From Betaproteobacteria bacterium (GTDB lineage Bacteria; Pseudomonadota; Gammaproteobacteria; Burkholderiales; Rhodocyclaceae), in assembly GCA_009780885.1 (NCBI GenBank), contig WQZF01000013.1, forward strand, positions 1 through 42,826: 42,826 bases of DNA, written 5' to 3'. Numbering within the stretch: position 1 is the stretch's first letter; each line of letters starts with the position of its first letter. The notes beneath the pieces were generated by a model. That model made no database searches. It saw nothing but the letters and a program-made list of their open reading frames with translations, and had not been told where the DNA came from. This document shows, piece by piece, positions 1-8,073 of this stretch. Made by a program: the position numbers and the translations under genes.

Positions 1-1
1 G

Positions 2-148
2 GATTTTCCGCGCCTGCAAATCCTCACGATAGAAGGCTTGCTCGAAGGCAGGGAGCGCCCCCTTTATCCCGATCTTTCGCAAGGCGGCCTGACCTTCAAA
101 AAGGCCGCGCAGGAAGAAAAGCCAAGCGATCAAAAGCCGCTCTTTTGA
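2..148 (+). CDS. DNA (adenine) methyltransferase-like protein, C-terminal end (partial)
   Basis: Only the last 48 codons are in the window, open from the left edge to a TGA at 146-148. The visible tail contains RLQILTIEGLLEGRERP, then a proline-rich stretch and TFKKAAQ. This resembles the extreme C-terminus of site-specific DNA methyltransferases of the type III Mod/adenine-specific group, where an ILTIxELLxGK segment and a short TFKKA tail are typical. The catalytic DPPY and FxGxG motifs would lie upstream and cannot be checked. The gene ends just before rsmA on the same strand. The family call rests on a short tail and could be wrong. Confidence 0.5.
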   Translation, partial: DFPRLQILTIEGLLEGRERPLYPDLSQGGLTFKKAAQEEKPSDQKPLF

Positions 149-158
149 GTTGCGTCTC

Positions 159-974
159 ATGTACTCCCAGAGCACTCACGCCCACAAGCCGCGCAAACGC
201 TTCGGGCAGAATTTCCTCACCGATCATGGCGTGATCCATGCGATCCTTGCCGCCATTGCGCCGCAGCGCGGCGACGCGGTCGTGGAAATCGGTCCGGGAC
301 TCGGGGCGCTGACAACGCCGCTGGCGCGGCTCCTCGATCATCTGCATGTCATCGAAATCGACCGCGACCTCATCGCGAAACTCTCTGCCCGTTTCCCGCC
401 GGAACAACTCACGATCCACGAAGGCGACGCGCTCGCGTTCGATTTTGCGAGCCTGGGCGAAGCCGAAAACGGATGGCGGATCGTCGGGAATCTGCCGTAC
501 AACATCTCCACTCCGCTTCTCTTTCATCTGGCGAGCTTTGCCAATCAGGTGCGCGACATGCACTTCATGCTGCAAAGGGAAGTCGTGCTGCGCATCGTCG
601 CCGCGCCCGGATCGCGCGACTACGGGCGCTTGTCGGTGATGCTGCAATACCGCTTCGATTGCGCCCACCTCTTCGATGTCCCGCCCGAAGCCTTTTCACC
701 GAAACCGCAGGTCGATTCCGCGATCGTCCGCCTGCGTCCCCGCCCGGCGCAGCGCCCGGAAGCGCTGGATCCCGCCGGGGAGACGCTTCTCGCCTCGCTC
801 GTCAGCGCCGCGTTTTCGCAGCGGCGCAAGATGCTGCGCAACACCCTCAGGGATTTTCTTTCCCCGGAGGATTTCGCCAGCCTCGCCATCGATCCCCAAA
901 GCCGCGCGGAAATGCTGCCGCTATCCGATTACATTCGCATCGTCCGTTTCCTGGCGCAAAGGAATCTTCGATAA
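159..974 (+). CDS. rsmA: 16S rRNA (adenine(1518)-N6/adenine(1519)-N6)-dimethyltransferase RsmA (KsgA)
   Basis: RsmA dimethylates two adjacent adenines in the 3' hairpin of 16S rRNA during small-subunit maturation, using S-adenosylmethionine. The 271-residue protein starts with the family N-terminal signature KRFGQNFL (residues 13-20). SAM motif I follows as VVEIGPGLGALT (41-52), the acidic EIDRD at 66-70, and the catalytic motif NLPYN at 111-115. Length is normal. The ATG at 159 gives a standard N-terminus; a TTG at 150 in the same frame would add three residues and is less likely. The gene is followed within 21 bp by a 76-bp palindromic repeat, and none of its usual partners (surA, pdxA, apaH) is next to it. 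Confidence 0.96.
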   Translation: MYSQSTHAHKPRKRFGQNFLTDHGVIHAILAAIAPQRGDAVVEIGPGLGALTTPLARLLDHLHVIEIDRDLIAKLSARFPPEQLTIHEGDALAFDFASLGEAENGWRIVGNLPYNISTPLLFHLASFANQVRDMHFMLQREVVLRIVAAPGSRDYGRLSVMLQYRFDCAHLFDVPPEAFSPKPQVDSAIVRLRPRPAQRPEALDPAGETLLASLVSAAFSQRRKMLRNTLRDFLSPEDFASLAIDPQSRAEMLPLSDYIRIVRFLAQRNLR

Positions 975-994
975 AGCGAGTCCCACCGAGGAAA

Positions 995-1070
995 TTTTCT
1001 AAATTACTGTAATAATTCTTTTAGAAAAAACACTACAATAGTGAAACATTATTTAAGTAAATTTAGAAAA
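995..1070 (+). repeat. 76-bp palindromic MITE-like element, copy A
   Basis: This is the first of four copies of one 76-bp sequence (others at 12973, 14163 and 23063). It begins TTTTCTAAATTACTGTAAT and ends with a near-complement, TTTAAGTAAATTTAGAAAA, giving imperfect terminal inverted repeats of about 22 bp. A small inner dyad (CACTA...TAGTG) sits in the middle. It is strikingly AT-rich compared with its GC-rich flanks. It has no coding capacity, so any movement would need a transposase supplied elsewhere. Confidence 0.9.
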
Positions 1071-1147
1071 TCGACACCTCCCTGGTCAAACTGTTCAAAT
1101 TGCTGGATCGCCACCCTGACCTGCTCAACGAGATCAGGGCCGCCTGA
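1071..1147 (+). pseudogene. Remnant of an HTH antitoxin, C-terminal tail only
   Basis: Immediately after repeat copy A an open stretch encodes a tail ending KLFKLLDRHPDLLNEIRAA then TGA (1145-1147). The LLDRHPDLLNEIR pattern is typical of the C-terminus of XRE/HTH antitoxins such as the NadS and HigA types (LL..HPELL.EI). No start codon or helix-turn-helix remains, because the frame runs back into the repeat. The simplest reading is that insertion or recombination at the 76-bp element removed the N-terminal part of an antitoxin gene. The family assignment rests on about 20 residues. Confidence 0.5.
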
Positions 1148-1165
1148 TTATTCACCCGGAATGCA

Positions 1166-1195
1166 GGATGGGGTGAGCGAAGCGAAGCGCCATCC
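1166..1195. repeat. Small GC-rich hairpin repeat (GGATGG...CCATCC)
   Basis: A short palindrome with arms GGATGG and CCATCC encloses a GTGAGCGAAGCGAAGC core. The core resembles one arm of the larger hairpins at 13049 and 14239 (GGTGAGCG.AGCGAA), which suggests a common dispersed repeat family. No gene is present between the antitoxin remnant and the membrane-protein gene. Confidence 0.5.
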
Positions 1196-1217
1196 GGGTC
1201 ATCGAATCCGGCCCGGG

Positions 1218-1245
1218 TTTGGCTTTCCGGGGGAATCGCTATAAT
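1218..1245 (+). promoter_or_regulatory. Candidate sigma70 promoter for the membrane-protein gene
   Basis: A perfect -10 hexamer TATAAT lies at 1240-1245. A plausible -35, TTTGGC, lies at 1218-1223 with a 16-bp spacer. The start point would be near 1252, about 60 bp before the ATG at 1316. The -35 is weak, so the call depends mainly on the -10 box. Confidence 0.4.
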
Positions 1246-1315
1246 CGCGCGATCGGCATTCTCCCGCGCCCGCCGGACGATTGGGATGCCGAAGAAGCCC
1301 GCCGGAAGCCCCTCA

Positions 1316-3478
1316 ATGGATTTCAATTCTTCTCCCCTGTTTTCTTCGTCCGATCAGAGCGGATCGCCCGCGCGTTCCGGTTTTGCCCGTTTCTGGAAAT
1401 CCTGCCTCCAGGTTTTGTCGATCCTTGGGATTTTCGCGCTCTTCCTGCCGCTGAATCCGGAATTTCCGGGAACCGACATCGACCCCGCATGGGCGGCAGC
1501 GATGAACCAGGCGGTGGCGCAAGGCTTGCGGATCGGCGAGGAGCTTCTGTTCAGCTTCGGCCCTTACTCGGCGATCTTTTCACGCAATTACCACCCTGCG
1601 ACCGATCTTCCCGCGTTGCTGGGGAGCGCCTGGCTGGCGCTGGGCTATTCGATCCTGTTCTCGATGCTGGCGCGCGGCACTCCGGTCTGGCGCAGGATTT
1701 GCGCGCTGCTGGCGCTTTTTGCGTTCGGCGCTGCCAGCAGCCCCGATTCGATTTTCGGGAGCCGCGATGCCCTGTTCTTTTCGTACCCGCTGCTCGCCTG
1801 CCTCGCGCTGGCGAAAACGGAGTACAGCGAGCGCAGGCAGGATGCCTTTCTCTTTTTTGTCGCGCTCTCCGGACTCGGCTTGCTGCCGCTGATCAAAAGC
1901 TCCTTGCTGCCGGCCTCGGCGCTCTCGCTCGCGTTCTGCGCGCTCTTTCTCGGTCACGCGCAACAACGGCGGATCGGCGGCGCTCCCGGCGCCCTGGCGG
2001 CCTTGCTCGTCGCGGCGACGGCGCTTCTCGTTCCGTTGGGCGCGCTCTTCCTTTGCTGGCATTTGTCGGGGCAGGAAATGGGAACGCTCGCCGCGTTTGC
2101 CCGCAATACGCTTCCGGTGATTTCCGGCTACGCGGACGCGATGTCGGTTCCGGGGCGCGAGGGAGAAATTCCGCTGTATCTCATCGCCGCGTTCGCGCTC
2201 ATTTTTTTCGCGGCGCTGGTGCGCCTGAAGAGCGATCCCTTCGCATCGGAAAAAATCTTCGCCCCGGCGCGAAAGTCCGGCGTTTGGGGCGCGTTCAGCC
2301 CCGAGCAGAAACTGGTTGGCGCAGCGCTCCTGGCCTTTTTCTTTCTTGCGTTCAAGGCCGGCTTCGTGCGTCACGATTTCCACGCGCTGACGGCGGCATC
2401 GGCGCTGGCGCTGGGGGCCGCCTTCATTCTCGTGCTTTTTCCCGGGCGAATCTCACCGCTCCTCTTCCTGTTGGCGCTCGCGGCAGCGCTGACGATCCGG
2501 AACGATGTCGCGCACGCCTATTCGCCCGGCGAGCCGGATTTTTCCTTTGCCGAATCCCTGCCGCACGCAGGCGCGGCAACGCTCAAACCCTTCCGGGAAG
2601 CCGCTGCCGGCCTGCATGCGCGTTTTCTCGAACCCGGCGGGCTGGAAGCAAGATACGCCGAACGCCTGCGCGAAATCCACGCGGCGCAAACGCTGCCGGC
2701 GCTGCCGGGCGCCTCGGATATTTATTCCTTCGACCAGCCCGCGCTTCTTGCCTCGGGCAACACCTGGACGCCGCGCCCGGTCTTCCAGAGTTATTCGGCC
2801 TATACGCCGGAACTGGCGTGGATGAACGAGACTCACCTGCTCGGGGCCAACGCGCCGGACAATATTTTTTTCGGCGTCCAGCCGATCGACGGACGTTTGC
2901 CGGCGCTGGAAGACGGCTCAAGCTGGCCGCTGATCTTCACCCGCTACATGCCAACGGATTTTGCCGATGGGCGGATCGTGTTCAGGAAAAACGCGGCGGC
3001 GACCGATCCCCTTTTCTCGCCGCTGCCCGGAAGAAGCGCGGCGCTTGGGGAGACGGTGCCGATCCCCGAAGCGCTCTCCGGCGCTTCTTCCAACCCCGCG
3101 CTTTTCGCCCGGATCAGGATCGAGCCGAGTCTGGCCGGAAAAGCCGCGCGGCTGCTCTTCAAGAACAGCCCGCTTTTCATCGAGATCCTCCTGGATGACG
3201 GCAGCAAGCGTACTTACCGCTTCATCCCGGGAATGGCCGAGGCGGGATTCATCCTCTCGCCGCTGCTCGAAACGGCCCACGATCCCTTCCTGTTGCTGAC
3301 GCAGCCGCGCGGCGTCCTGGACGCGAAGAAGCTGCGGACGATGAGGATTTTTGCCGGAGAAAACGATTTCCTGTGGCGCAAGGAATACGAGATCGAATTC
3401 CAGCTTCTGGAGTTGCCTCGTGACGGGAAAAAAGAAGACCCCGAAAATCCCGCGCCGAAAGCGGCTTCGACAGATTGA
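1316..3478 (+). CDS. Large integral membrane protein of unknown function
   Basis: The 720-residue protein has many hydrophobic segments over its first 400 residues (for example SILGIFALFLPL, LAALLVAATALLVPLGALFL and LLFLLALAAAL). A roughly 300-residue hydrophilic C-terminal part follows that is probably extracytoplasmic. It looks like the polytopic envelope proteins of polysaccharide or glycosyl-transfer systems, but I recognise no catalytic motif and give no function. The ATG at 1316 is preceded by GGAAG at good spacing; an in-frame ATG at 1286 would add ten residues. It stands alone between rsmA and a convergent DUF2069 gene, with a candidate promoter at 1218-1245. Confidence 0.8.
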   Translation: MDFNSSPLFSSSDQSGSPARSGFARFWKSCLQVLSILGIFALFLPLNPEFPGTDIDPAWAAAMNQAVAQGLRIGEELLFSFGPYSAIFSRNYHPATDLPALLGSAWLALGYSILFSMLARGTPVWRRICALLALFAFGAASSPDSIFGSRDALFFSYPLLACLALAKTEYSERRQDAFLFFVALSGLGLLPLIKSSLLPASALSLAFCALFLGHAQQRRIGGAPGALAALLVAATALLVPLGALFLCWHLSGQEMGTLAAFARNTLPVISGYADAMSVPGREGEIPLYLIAAFALIFFAALVRLKSDPFASEKIFAPARKSGVWGAFSPEQKLVGAALLAFFFLAFKAGFVRHDFHALTAASALALGAAFILVLFPGRISPLLFLLALAAALTIRNDVAHAYSPGEPDFSFAESLPHAGAATLKPFREAAAGLHARFLEPGGLEARYAERLREIHAAQTLPALPGASDIYSFDQPALLASGNTWTPRPVFQSYSAYTPELAWMNETHLLGANAPDNIFFGVQPIDGRLPALEDGSSWPLIFTRYMPTDFADGRIVFRKNAAATDPLFSPLPGRSAALGETVPIPEALSGASSNPALFARIRIEPSLAGKAARLLFKNSPLFIEILLDDGSKRTYRFIPGMAEAGFILSPLLETAHDPFLLLTQPRGVLDAKKLRTMRIFAGENDFLWRKEYEIEFQLLELPRDGKKEDPENPAPKAASTD

Positions 3479-3532
3479 CCCGCCCTGCCCGTTCCTCCCC
3501 GTTCTCCTGCTTCGGTCGAAGGGTCGGAAAAC

Positions 3533-3556
3533 GGGCGACCACAGGTCGCCCCTACG
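3533..3556. repeat. GTAGGGGC-type palindrome (copy 1)
   Basis: Arms GGGCGACC and GGTCGCCC are separated by ACA and followed by CTACG. The same motif recurs at 36996, 39019 and 42651. This copy overlaps the 3' end of the DUF2069 gene and supplies its TAG stop codon (3554-3552 on the minus strand). Confidence 0.7.
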
Positions 3557-3923
3557 AAAATCCTGTATCGCCTTTCGCGGAATCGGGCGAGTTGCGCGTC
3601 AGCCGTACGTAGGCAATCGCCGCCACAAAAAAGACAAGGGAGAGCGCGATTTCGGCGAGGGACAACAGGCGCACGACTCCCGGCTCGGAAATGGCGCGGA
3701 CGAGGCCTTCGACCAGATACGCCAGGATCAGCAGCGAGGCCCACTGATAGGTGTAGCGCCGACCGTGCAGGATGCCGAAAAGCGGCAGCAGCAGGGGCAG
3801 CGCCTTGAAGGCGAGCATCGAGCCGCCGGGGCGCAGCGGGGCGATCCGCAATTCCCATGCGAGGCAGAAAAAAATCAGCGCGATCAGGCTGGCGCAGGCG
3901 AGCAGGTAAATCGGGCGCAGCAT
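3552..3923 (-). CDS. DUF2069 family membrane protein
   Basis: The 123-residue inner-membrane protein has about four hydrophobic helices. It carries the family pattern CLAWELRIAPLRPGGS, then ALPLLLPLFGILHGRRYTYQW and LILAYLVEGLVRA. DUF2069 proteins are widespread in beta- and gammaproteobacteria, often beside wrbA; their function is unknown and wrbA is absent here. I chose the start at 3923 (MLRPIYLL) because family members begin only a few residues before the first helix; in-frame upstream starts at 3995 or 4019 are possible. A dispersed palindrome overlaps its stop codon, so the last residues may have been altered by the repeat. Confidence 0.85.
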   Translation of the reverse strand: MLRPIYLLACASLIALIFFCLAWELRIAPLRPGGSMLAFKALPLLLPLFGILHGRRYTYQWASLLILAYLVEGLVRAISEPGVVRLLSLAEIALSLVFFVAAIAYVRLTRNSPDSAKGDTGFS

Positions 3924-4195
3924 CGGGATGTGTTTGGGCAAGGGGTCGTCCGTATGAAAATCCAGGCATTTGGAGGCGCTGAAATGGCTTCGCATTCTAA
4001 CTGCCGCCAGCAATCGCAAGGACGCTGAAAGCGGTTTATTCCCGCAGGCTCTTGCCGCTGGGGTTTGTTCGGGTTAGATTGGAGGTTGTACGGAAGTTTT
4101 TTCGTGCATCAACCGTATGCCTCATGTGCCGGGCTGACTTCTGTTCCACATGCTGCGGCGCGATCCGAACTTTTAGTCTCCACTTTGGAGGTTCC

Positions 4196-4642
4196 ATGAA
4201 GATTGATATTACCTGCTTTGATATCAAGGATGTTCCCATCGACCCGGAAGCCGTTTTTACCTTTCCGGAAGGTCTGGTCGGTTTTGAGGAACATAAACGG
4301 TTCATCTTCCTGAACGAGGAAAACCGGCGTACCGTCTTTTGGTTGCAGTCCCTCGATCAACAGGAAATCATGTTCCCCGTGGTTTCTCCGGAAACGCTCG
4401 ACATGAGCTACCAGATCGAGCTGAGCGACGAGGATCTGGCCCTGATCGGCCTGGAGAAACCGGAAGACGCGACGGTCGCCGTCATCGTTTATCGCAACGC
4501 GGTGCCCTCTCCGGATCCGGAATCCTCCCCGGGAATTTCCGCCAACACACGCTCCCCGCTGATCCTGAATCTGAAAAAGCGTATCGGAATGCAGAAGGTA
4601 TTGCGCGAAGTTCATCCGACCCTGCTCTATCGCGCGCGCTAG
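4196..4642 (+). CDS. fliW: Flagellar assembly factor FliW
   Basis: FliW binds flagellin in the cytoplasm and, when released, antagonises the translational regulator CsrA, coupling flagellin supply to its translation. The 148-residue sequence has the family pattern FTFPEGLVGFEEHKRF near residues 20-35, then VVSPETL and SPLILNLKKRIGMQKVL near the C-terminus. An ideal Shine-Dalgarno (TGGAGG) sits six bases before the ATG at 4196. It is monocistronic with its own terminator, and no fliC, csrA or other flagellar gene is next to it. That isolation is unusual, since fliW often adjoins csrA. Confidence 0.92.
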   Translation: MKIDITCFDIKDVPIDPEAVFTFPEGLVGFEEHKRFIFLNEENRRTVFWLQSLDQQEIMFPVVSPETLDMSYQIELSDEDLALIGLEKPEDATVAVIVYRNAVPSPDPESSPGISANTRSPLILNLKKRIGMQKVLREVHPTLLYRAR

Positions 4643-4676
4643 AAATTTCTGGCGCGTTTCGCCGTTATTCTTTTGG

Positions 4677-4711
4677 CGGCCCGTTCCCCGAGAAGGAACG
4701 GGCCGTTTTTT
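4677..4711 (+). terminator. Rho-independent terminator after fliW
   Basis: A perfect 11-bp stem (arms CGGCCCGTTCC at 4677-4687 and GGAACGGGCCG at 4695-4705) with a 7-base loop is followed by TTTTTTC. It is oriented for fliW. It lies just beyond the convergent ETF-QO stop and could limit read-through into that gene. Confidence 0.95.
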
Positions 4712-4718
4712 CGGGCAA

Positions 4719-6362
4719 CTACATATTCGGGTAATTCGGTCCTTCGCCACCCTGTGGAGTCGTCCAGGTGATGTTCTGCGTCGGGTCCTTGATGTCGCAG
4801 GTCTTGCAGTGCACGCAGTTCTGCGCGTTGATTTGCAGGCGCGGATCTCCGGATTCGTCCCGGACGATTTCATAGACGCCCGCCGGACAATAACGTTGCT
4901 CGGGCGCGTCGTACAGGGCGAGATTGGTCTTGACCGGAACCGTCGCATCCTTCAGGTGCAAATGGCAGGGTTGGTCTTCCTCGTGGTTGGTGTTCGAGAG
5001 AAAGACCGAAGACAGGCGGTCGAAGCTGTAGACGCCGTCATGTTTGGGATATTCGATCGGCTTGCAGTCAGCAGCCTTCTTCAGCTTCACGTGGTCGAAA
5101 CCGCTGTGGTGCAGTGTCCACGGCGCCTTGCCGCGAAGGGCGATTTGATCGATGCCGAACATCAAGCTGCCCCAGTACAGCCCCTTGGACATCCACGGCT
5201 TGAAATTGCGCGCCCTGTGAAGTTCTTCGTGAAGCCAGCTCTGCTCGAAAGCTTGCGGAAATTCGCTCAATTCGTCGCGCGCGCGTCCGGCCGCGATGGC
5301 CTTGAAGCAGGTTTCGGCTGCCAGGGCGCCGGATTTGATCGCGCAGTGCGAACCCTTGATCCGGCTGGCATTGAGGAATCCGGCAGCGTCGCCAAGCAGA
5401 AGGCCACCGGGAAAAGTCAGCTTGGGCAGGGATTGCAGGCCGCCAGCGGCGATGGCGCGGGCGCCATAGGCCAGCCGTTTGCCGCCTTCGAGGAATTTCT
5501 TGATTTCGGGGTGGGTCTTGAAGCGCTGGAATTCCTCGTAGGGCGACAGATAGGGATTGTCGTAATTCAAGCCGACAACATATCCCAGGGTGATTTGATT
5601 GTTTTCCATGTGATACAGGAAACCGCCGCCGTAGGTGTCGTTGTCGAGCGGCCAGCCGCCGCTGTGCACCACCAATCCTTCCTTGTGGTTTTCGGATTTG
5701 ATTTCCCAGAGCTCCTTGAGGCCGATGCCATATACCTGCGGATCACGCCCCTCGTGCAGCCCGAATTTTTTCTCCACGACCTTGGTCAGGCTGCCGCGAC
5801 AGCCTTCGGCAAAGAAGGTGTATTTGGCCAGGAGTTCGATCCCCGGCTGGTAATTCGGCCCCTGGCTGCCGTCGCGCAACATCCCCATATCGCCGGTAGC
5901 CACGCCCCTGACCGCGCCGTTTTCGTCGAACAAGACTTCGGATCCGGCAAAACCGGGATAGATTTCGACGCCAAGGGCTTCGGCCTGCTGCGCCATCCAG
6001 CGGCAGACGTTGCCAAGCGAGATGACATAGTTGCCTTCGTTGTGAAAGCACTTGGGCAGTAAAAAATTCGGGATGCGATAAGAACCGCTTTCGGAGAACA
6101 TCAGGAAGCAATCTTCGGTCACTGCCGCCTTGAGCGGCGCTCCCTTTTCCTTCCAGTCGGGAAACAATTCTGCCAATGCTCGCGGGTCCATGACCGCGCC
6201 GGAAAGAATGTGCGCGCCGATTTCGGAGCCTTTTTCGATCAGGCAAACGGAAATTTCCTGCTCCGCTTGCGCCGCCACTTCCTTCAGGCGAATCGCCGCT
6301 GCCAATCCCGCCGGACCACCACCAACAATGACAACATCGAAATCCATTGATTCACGCTGCAT
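4719..6362 (-). CDS. Electron-transfer flavoprotein:ubiquinone oxidoreductase (ETF-QO)
   Basis: This enzyme passes electrons from reduced ETF (from fatty-acid and amino-acid dehydrogenases) to the ubiquinone pool at the inner membrane. The 547-residue length is typical. An N-terminal FAD dinucleotide-binding motif, VVIVGGGPAGLAAAIRL, occupies residues 9-25. The C-terminus carries the 4Fe-4S ferredoxin-like site with CPAG followed by CVHCKTCDIKDPTQNI. The start at 6362 (MQRESMDFDVV) is preceded by a GGGAGA ribosome site; MDFD at 6347 is an alternative. It is transcribed alone, convergent with fliW, without etfAB beside it. Confidence 0.96.
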   Translation of the reverse strand: MQRESMDFDVVIVGGGPAGLAAAIRLKEVAAQAEQEISVCLIEKGSEIGAHILSGAVMDPRALAELFPDWKEKGAPLKAAVTEDCFLMFSESGSYRIPNFLLPKCFHNEGNYVISLGNVCRWMAQQAEALGVEIYPGFAGSEVLFDENGAVRGVATGDMGMLRDGSQGPNYQPGIELLAKYTFFAEGCRGSLTKVVEKKFGLHEGRDPQVYGIGLKELWEIKSENHKEGLVVHSGGWPLDNDTYGGGFLYHMENNQITLGYVVGLNYDNPYLSPYEEFQRFKTHPEIKKFLEGGKRLAYGARAIAAGGLQSLPKLTFPGGLLLGDAAGFLNASRIKGSHCAIKSGALAAETCFKAIAAGRARDELSEFPQAFEQSWLHEELHRARNFKPWMSKGLYWGSLMFGIDQIALRGKAPWTLHHSGFDHVKLKKAADCKPIEYPKHDGVYSFDRLSSVFLSNTNHEEDQPCHLHLKDATVPVKTNLALYDAPEQRYCPAGVYEIVRDESGDPRLQINAQNCVHCKTCDIKDPTQNITWTTPQGGEGPNYPNM

Positions 6363-6556
6363 TTCCGTCTCCCTTTATCACTGAAGCAAAAGCTGATGAC
6401 TGCCGTGATGGTTTTTCGTTGAGGGCCGCTGGGTCTTCCGGGGCTTGTCTCCAAGGCCACCGGAGCGCCGTCCATGGGCTACCGCATGGTAGCAGATTTC
6501 ATCATATATGGAGTTGGAAAGCCAATACGATTTTCCGCATGAGGCGGCGACAATCC

Positions 6557-7027
6557 TCAGGGGCCGGATCGATAAGGCCCGTCCCGCGTCCAGGCGAGCG
6601 CGCATTCCGCGATTGCCTGGACGACGGCTTCTTCCTCGCCGACGGCTTCGGCCAATATCAGTTCGACATCGGGGCAAGCCGCGCGCAAGGCCGAGATCCG
6701 GCGCGGCAGGTCACGCTTGAGATGCCCGCTCCGGGCGATGAACATGGGGATGACGACGACTCGCCGGACTCCGTCGCGGGCCAGCGCAGCGAGACATGTT
6801 TCCAGATCGGGCGGCATGAATTCGAGAAAGGCCAGCGCAACAGGCGTTTGCGGCGCGCGCGCAGCGATGGCTGCCCGCACGCGATGAACGGGCGCTGCCC
6901 ATTCCTGCTCGCGGGCGCCGTGTGCGAACAGGATCAGGGCCGTGTGCGCGGTAGTCGATGATGGGATTGGCGGTATTGATGCCGCAGTGCCGGAGAGGGA
7001 AGCTGCGGAAGATTCAAAGGAGGGCAT
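6557..7027 (-). CDS. Sirohydrochlorin chelatase, CbiX/SirB family
   Basis: Small class II chelatases insert iron or cobalt into sirohydrochlorin for siroheme or B12 synthesis. The core from LILFAHGA through VVVIPMFIARSGHLKRDLP to the C-terminus matches the short family (about 120-130 residues): HG at the start and GHLKRDLP in the second half supply the metal-binding histidines. I chose the ATG at 7027, which overlaps the 3' end of rpoS by 14 bp and gives 156 residues. The first 30 residues are not conserved, and a downstream alternative start is possible. It is probably co-transcribed after rpoS. Confidence 0.85.
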   Translation of the reverse strand: MPSFESSAASLSGTAASIPPIPSSTTAHTALILFAHGAREQEWAAPVHRVRAAIAARAPQTPVALAFLEFMPPDLETCLAALARDGVRRVVVIPMFIARSGHLKRDLPRRISALRAACPDVELILAEAVGEEEAVVQAIAECALAWTRDGPYRSGP

Positions 7028-8066
7028 CCCGCGATGTCCCCTGGCGGCGGATGATGGTACGCAAGGATTGCAATGCCTCGGTCTGGATCTGCCGCACCCG
7101 CTCGCGCGTGAGTCCAAGGTCGCTGGCAATCGCTTCCAGCGTGCTGATGCCGGTTTCGTTCAACCCGTAGCGGCGTTCGATGATCTGGCGCTGTTTTTCC
7201 GGCAATTGTTCAAGCCAGCTCCGCAGCAGCGTCATCAATTCGATTTCCTGCGTCCGCGTTTCGGGATTGACGCTGTTCTCATCGACGACGGCATCGAGAA
7301 CGCTGTGTGTGGGATCGGCTTCCAGCGGCGTATCCAGCGATCCGATGTGTTCATTCAGGGCCAGGATGCGCCTGATTTCGTCAGCAGGGCGCTTGAGCTG
7401 GGCCGCCGCGCGCTCGATATTCTCTTCGTGGCTGCCCGAGCCTTCCAGACTGCGCATCGTCCGCAGGACGCCATTGATTTCCTTGATCACATGCACCGGC
7501 AGGCGGATGGTGCGCGACTGGTTCATGATGGCGCGCTCGATGTTCTGCCGTATCCACCAGGTGGCATAGGTCGAAAAGCGGAAACCGCGTTCGGGATCGA
7601 ATTTTTCGAGCGCGTGGATCAATCCGAGATTGCCTTCCTCGATCAGGTCGGGAAACGGAATGCCCCGGTTCAGGTAGCGTTTGGCGATACTGACCACAAG
7701 CCGCAGATTGTGCTCGATCATCTTTTGGCGCGCGGGAAAACTGCCTGCGCGTATCGCGCGCGCCGTCGCTATTTCTTCCTCCGGCGAGAGCAGGGGGCGA
7801 GCGCCGATTTCACCGAGATAACGCTGCGTCAGGTCGGCCAGCGGGTCTCCGATGTGATCCGGCGAGAGTTCGGATTCTTCGCTGCTGGATTCATGGGTCT
7901 CTTCCGCAGAATCCGCCGGGGCATCATCAAAATAATTTTCCTCTGCATCGGGATCGTCCTCACCGGACGCCTCGAACGCATGAACACCCTCCGCCGCAGT
8001 TTCCGGCTCAAGCAGGGCGTTATCTTCCAAGGAAAAACCCCGGTTCGTTTTTTTCTTGTTGGGCAT
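7014..8066 (-). CDS. rpoS: RNA polymerase sigma factor RpoS
   Basis: Stationary-phase and general-stress sigma factor. The 350-residue protein has an acidic N-terminal extension (about residues 15-70) and region 1.2 around DPLADLTQRYLGEIG. Region 2 reads DLIEEGNLGLIHALEKFD then RFSTYATWWIRQ. Region 3 starts near IRLPVHV, and the region 4 helix-turn-helix is LGLTRERVRQIQTEAL. It is the last gene of the surE-pcm-nlpD-rpoS order, which fixes the identity against RpoD or RpoH. The ATG at 8066 lies 8 bp after the nlpD stop; in relatives the main rpoS promoter lies inside nlpD, which may hold here. Confidence 0.97.
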   Translation of the reverse strand: MPNKKKTNRGFSLEDNALLEPETAAEGVHAFEASGEDDPDAEENYFDDAPADSAEETHESSSEESELSPDHIGDPLADLTQRYLGEIGARPLLSPEEEIATARAIRAGSFPARQKMIEHNLRLVVSIAKRYLNRGIPFPDLIEEGNLGLIHALEKFDPERGFRFSTYATWWIRQNIERAIMNQSRTIRLPVHVIKEINGVLRTMRSLEGSGSHEENIERAAAQLKRPADEIRRILALNEHIGSLDTPLEADPTHSVLDAVVDENSVNPETRTQEIELMTLLRSWLEQLPEKQRQIIERRYGLNETGISTLEAIASDLGLTRERVRQIQTEALQSLRTIIRRQGTSRDALL

Positions 8067-8073
8067 CAAATTC

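Noticed and set aside
1219-3198. 659-codon open frame on the plus strand overlapping the membrane-protein gene
   Set aside because: Arg/Ala/Pro-rich shadow of the 1316-3478 gene with no family-like pattern; GC-rich third-position effect.
4809-6062. 417-codon frame opposite ETF-QO
   Set aside because: Antisense shadow of a clear ETF-QO gene.
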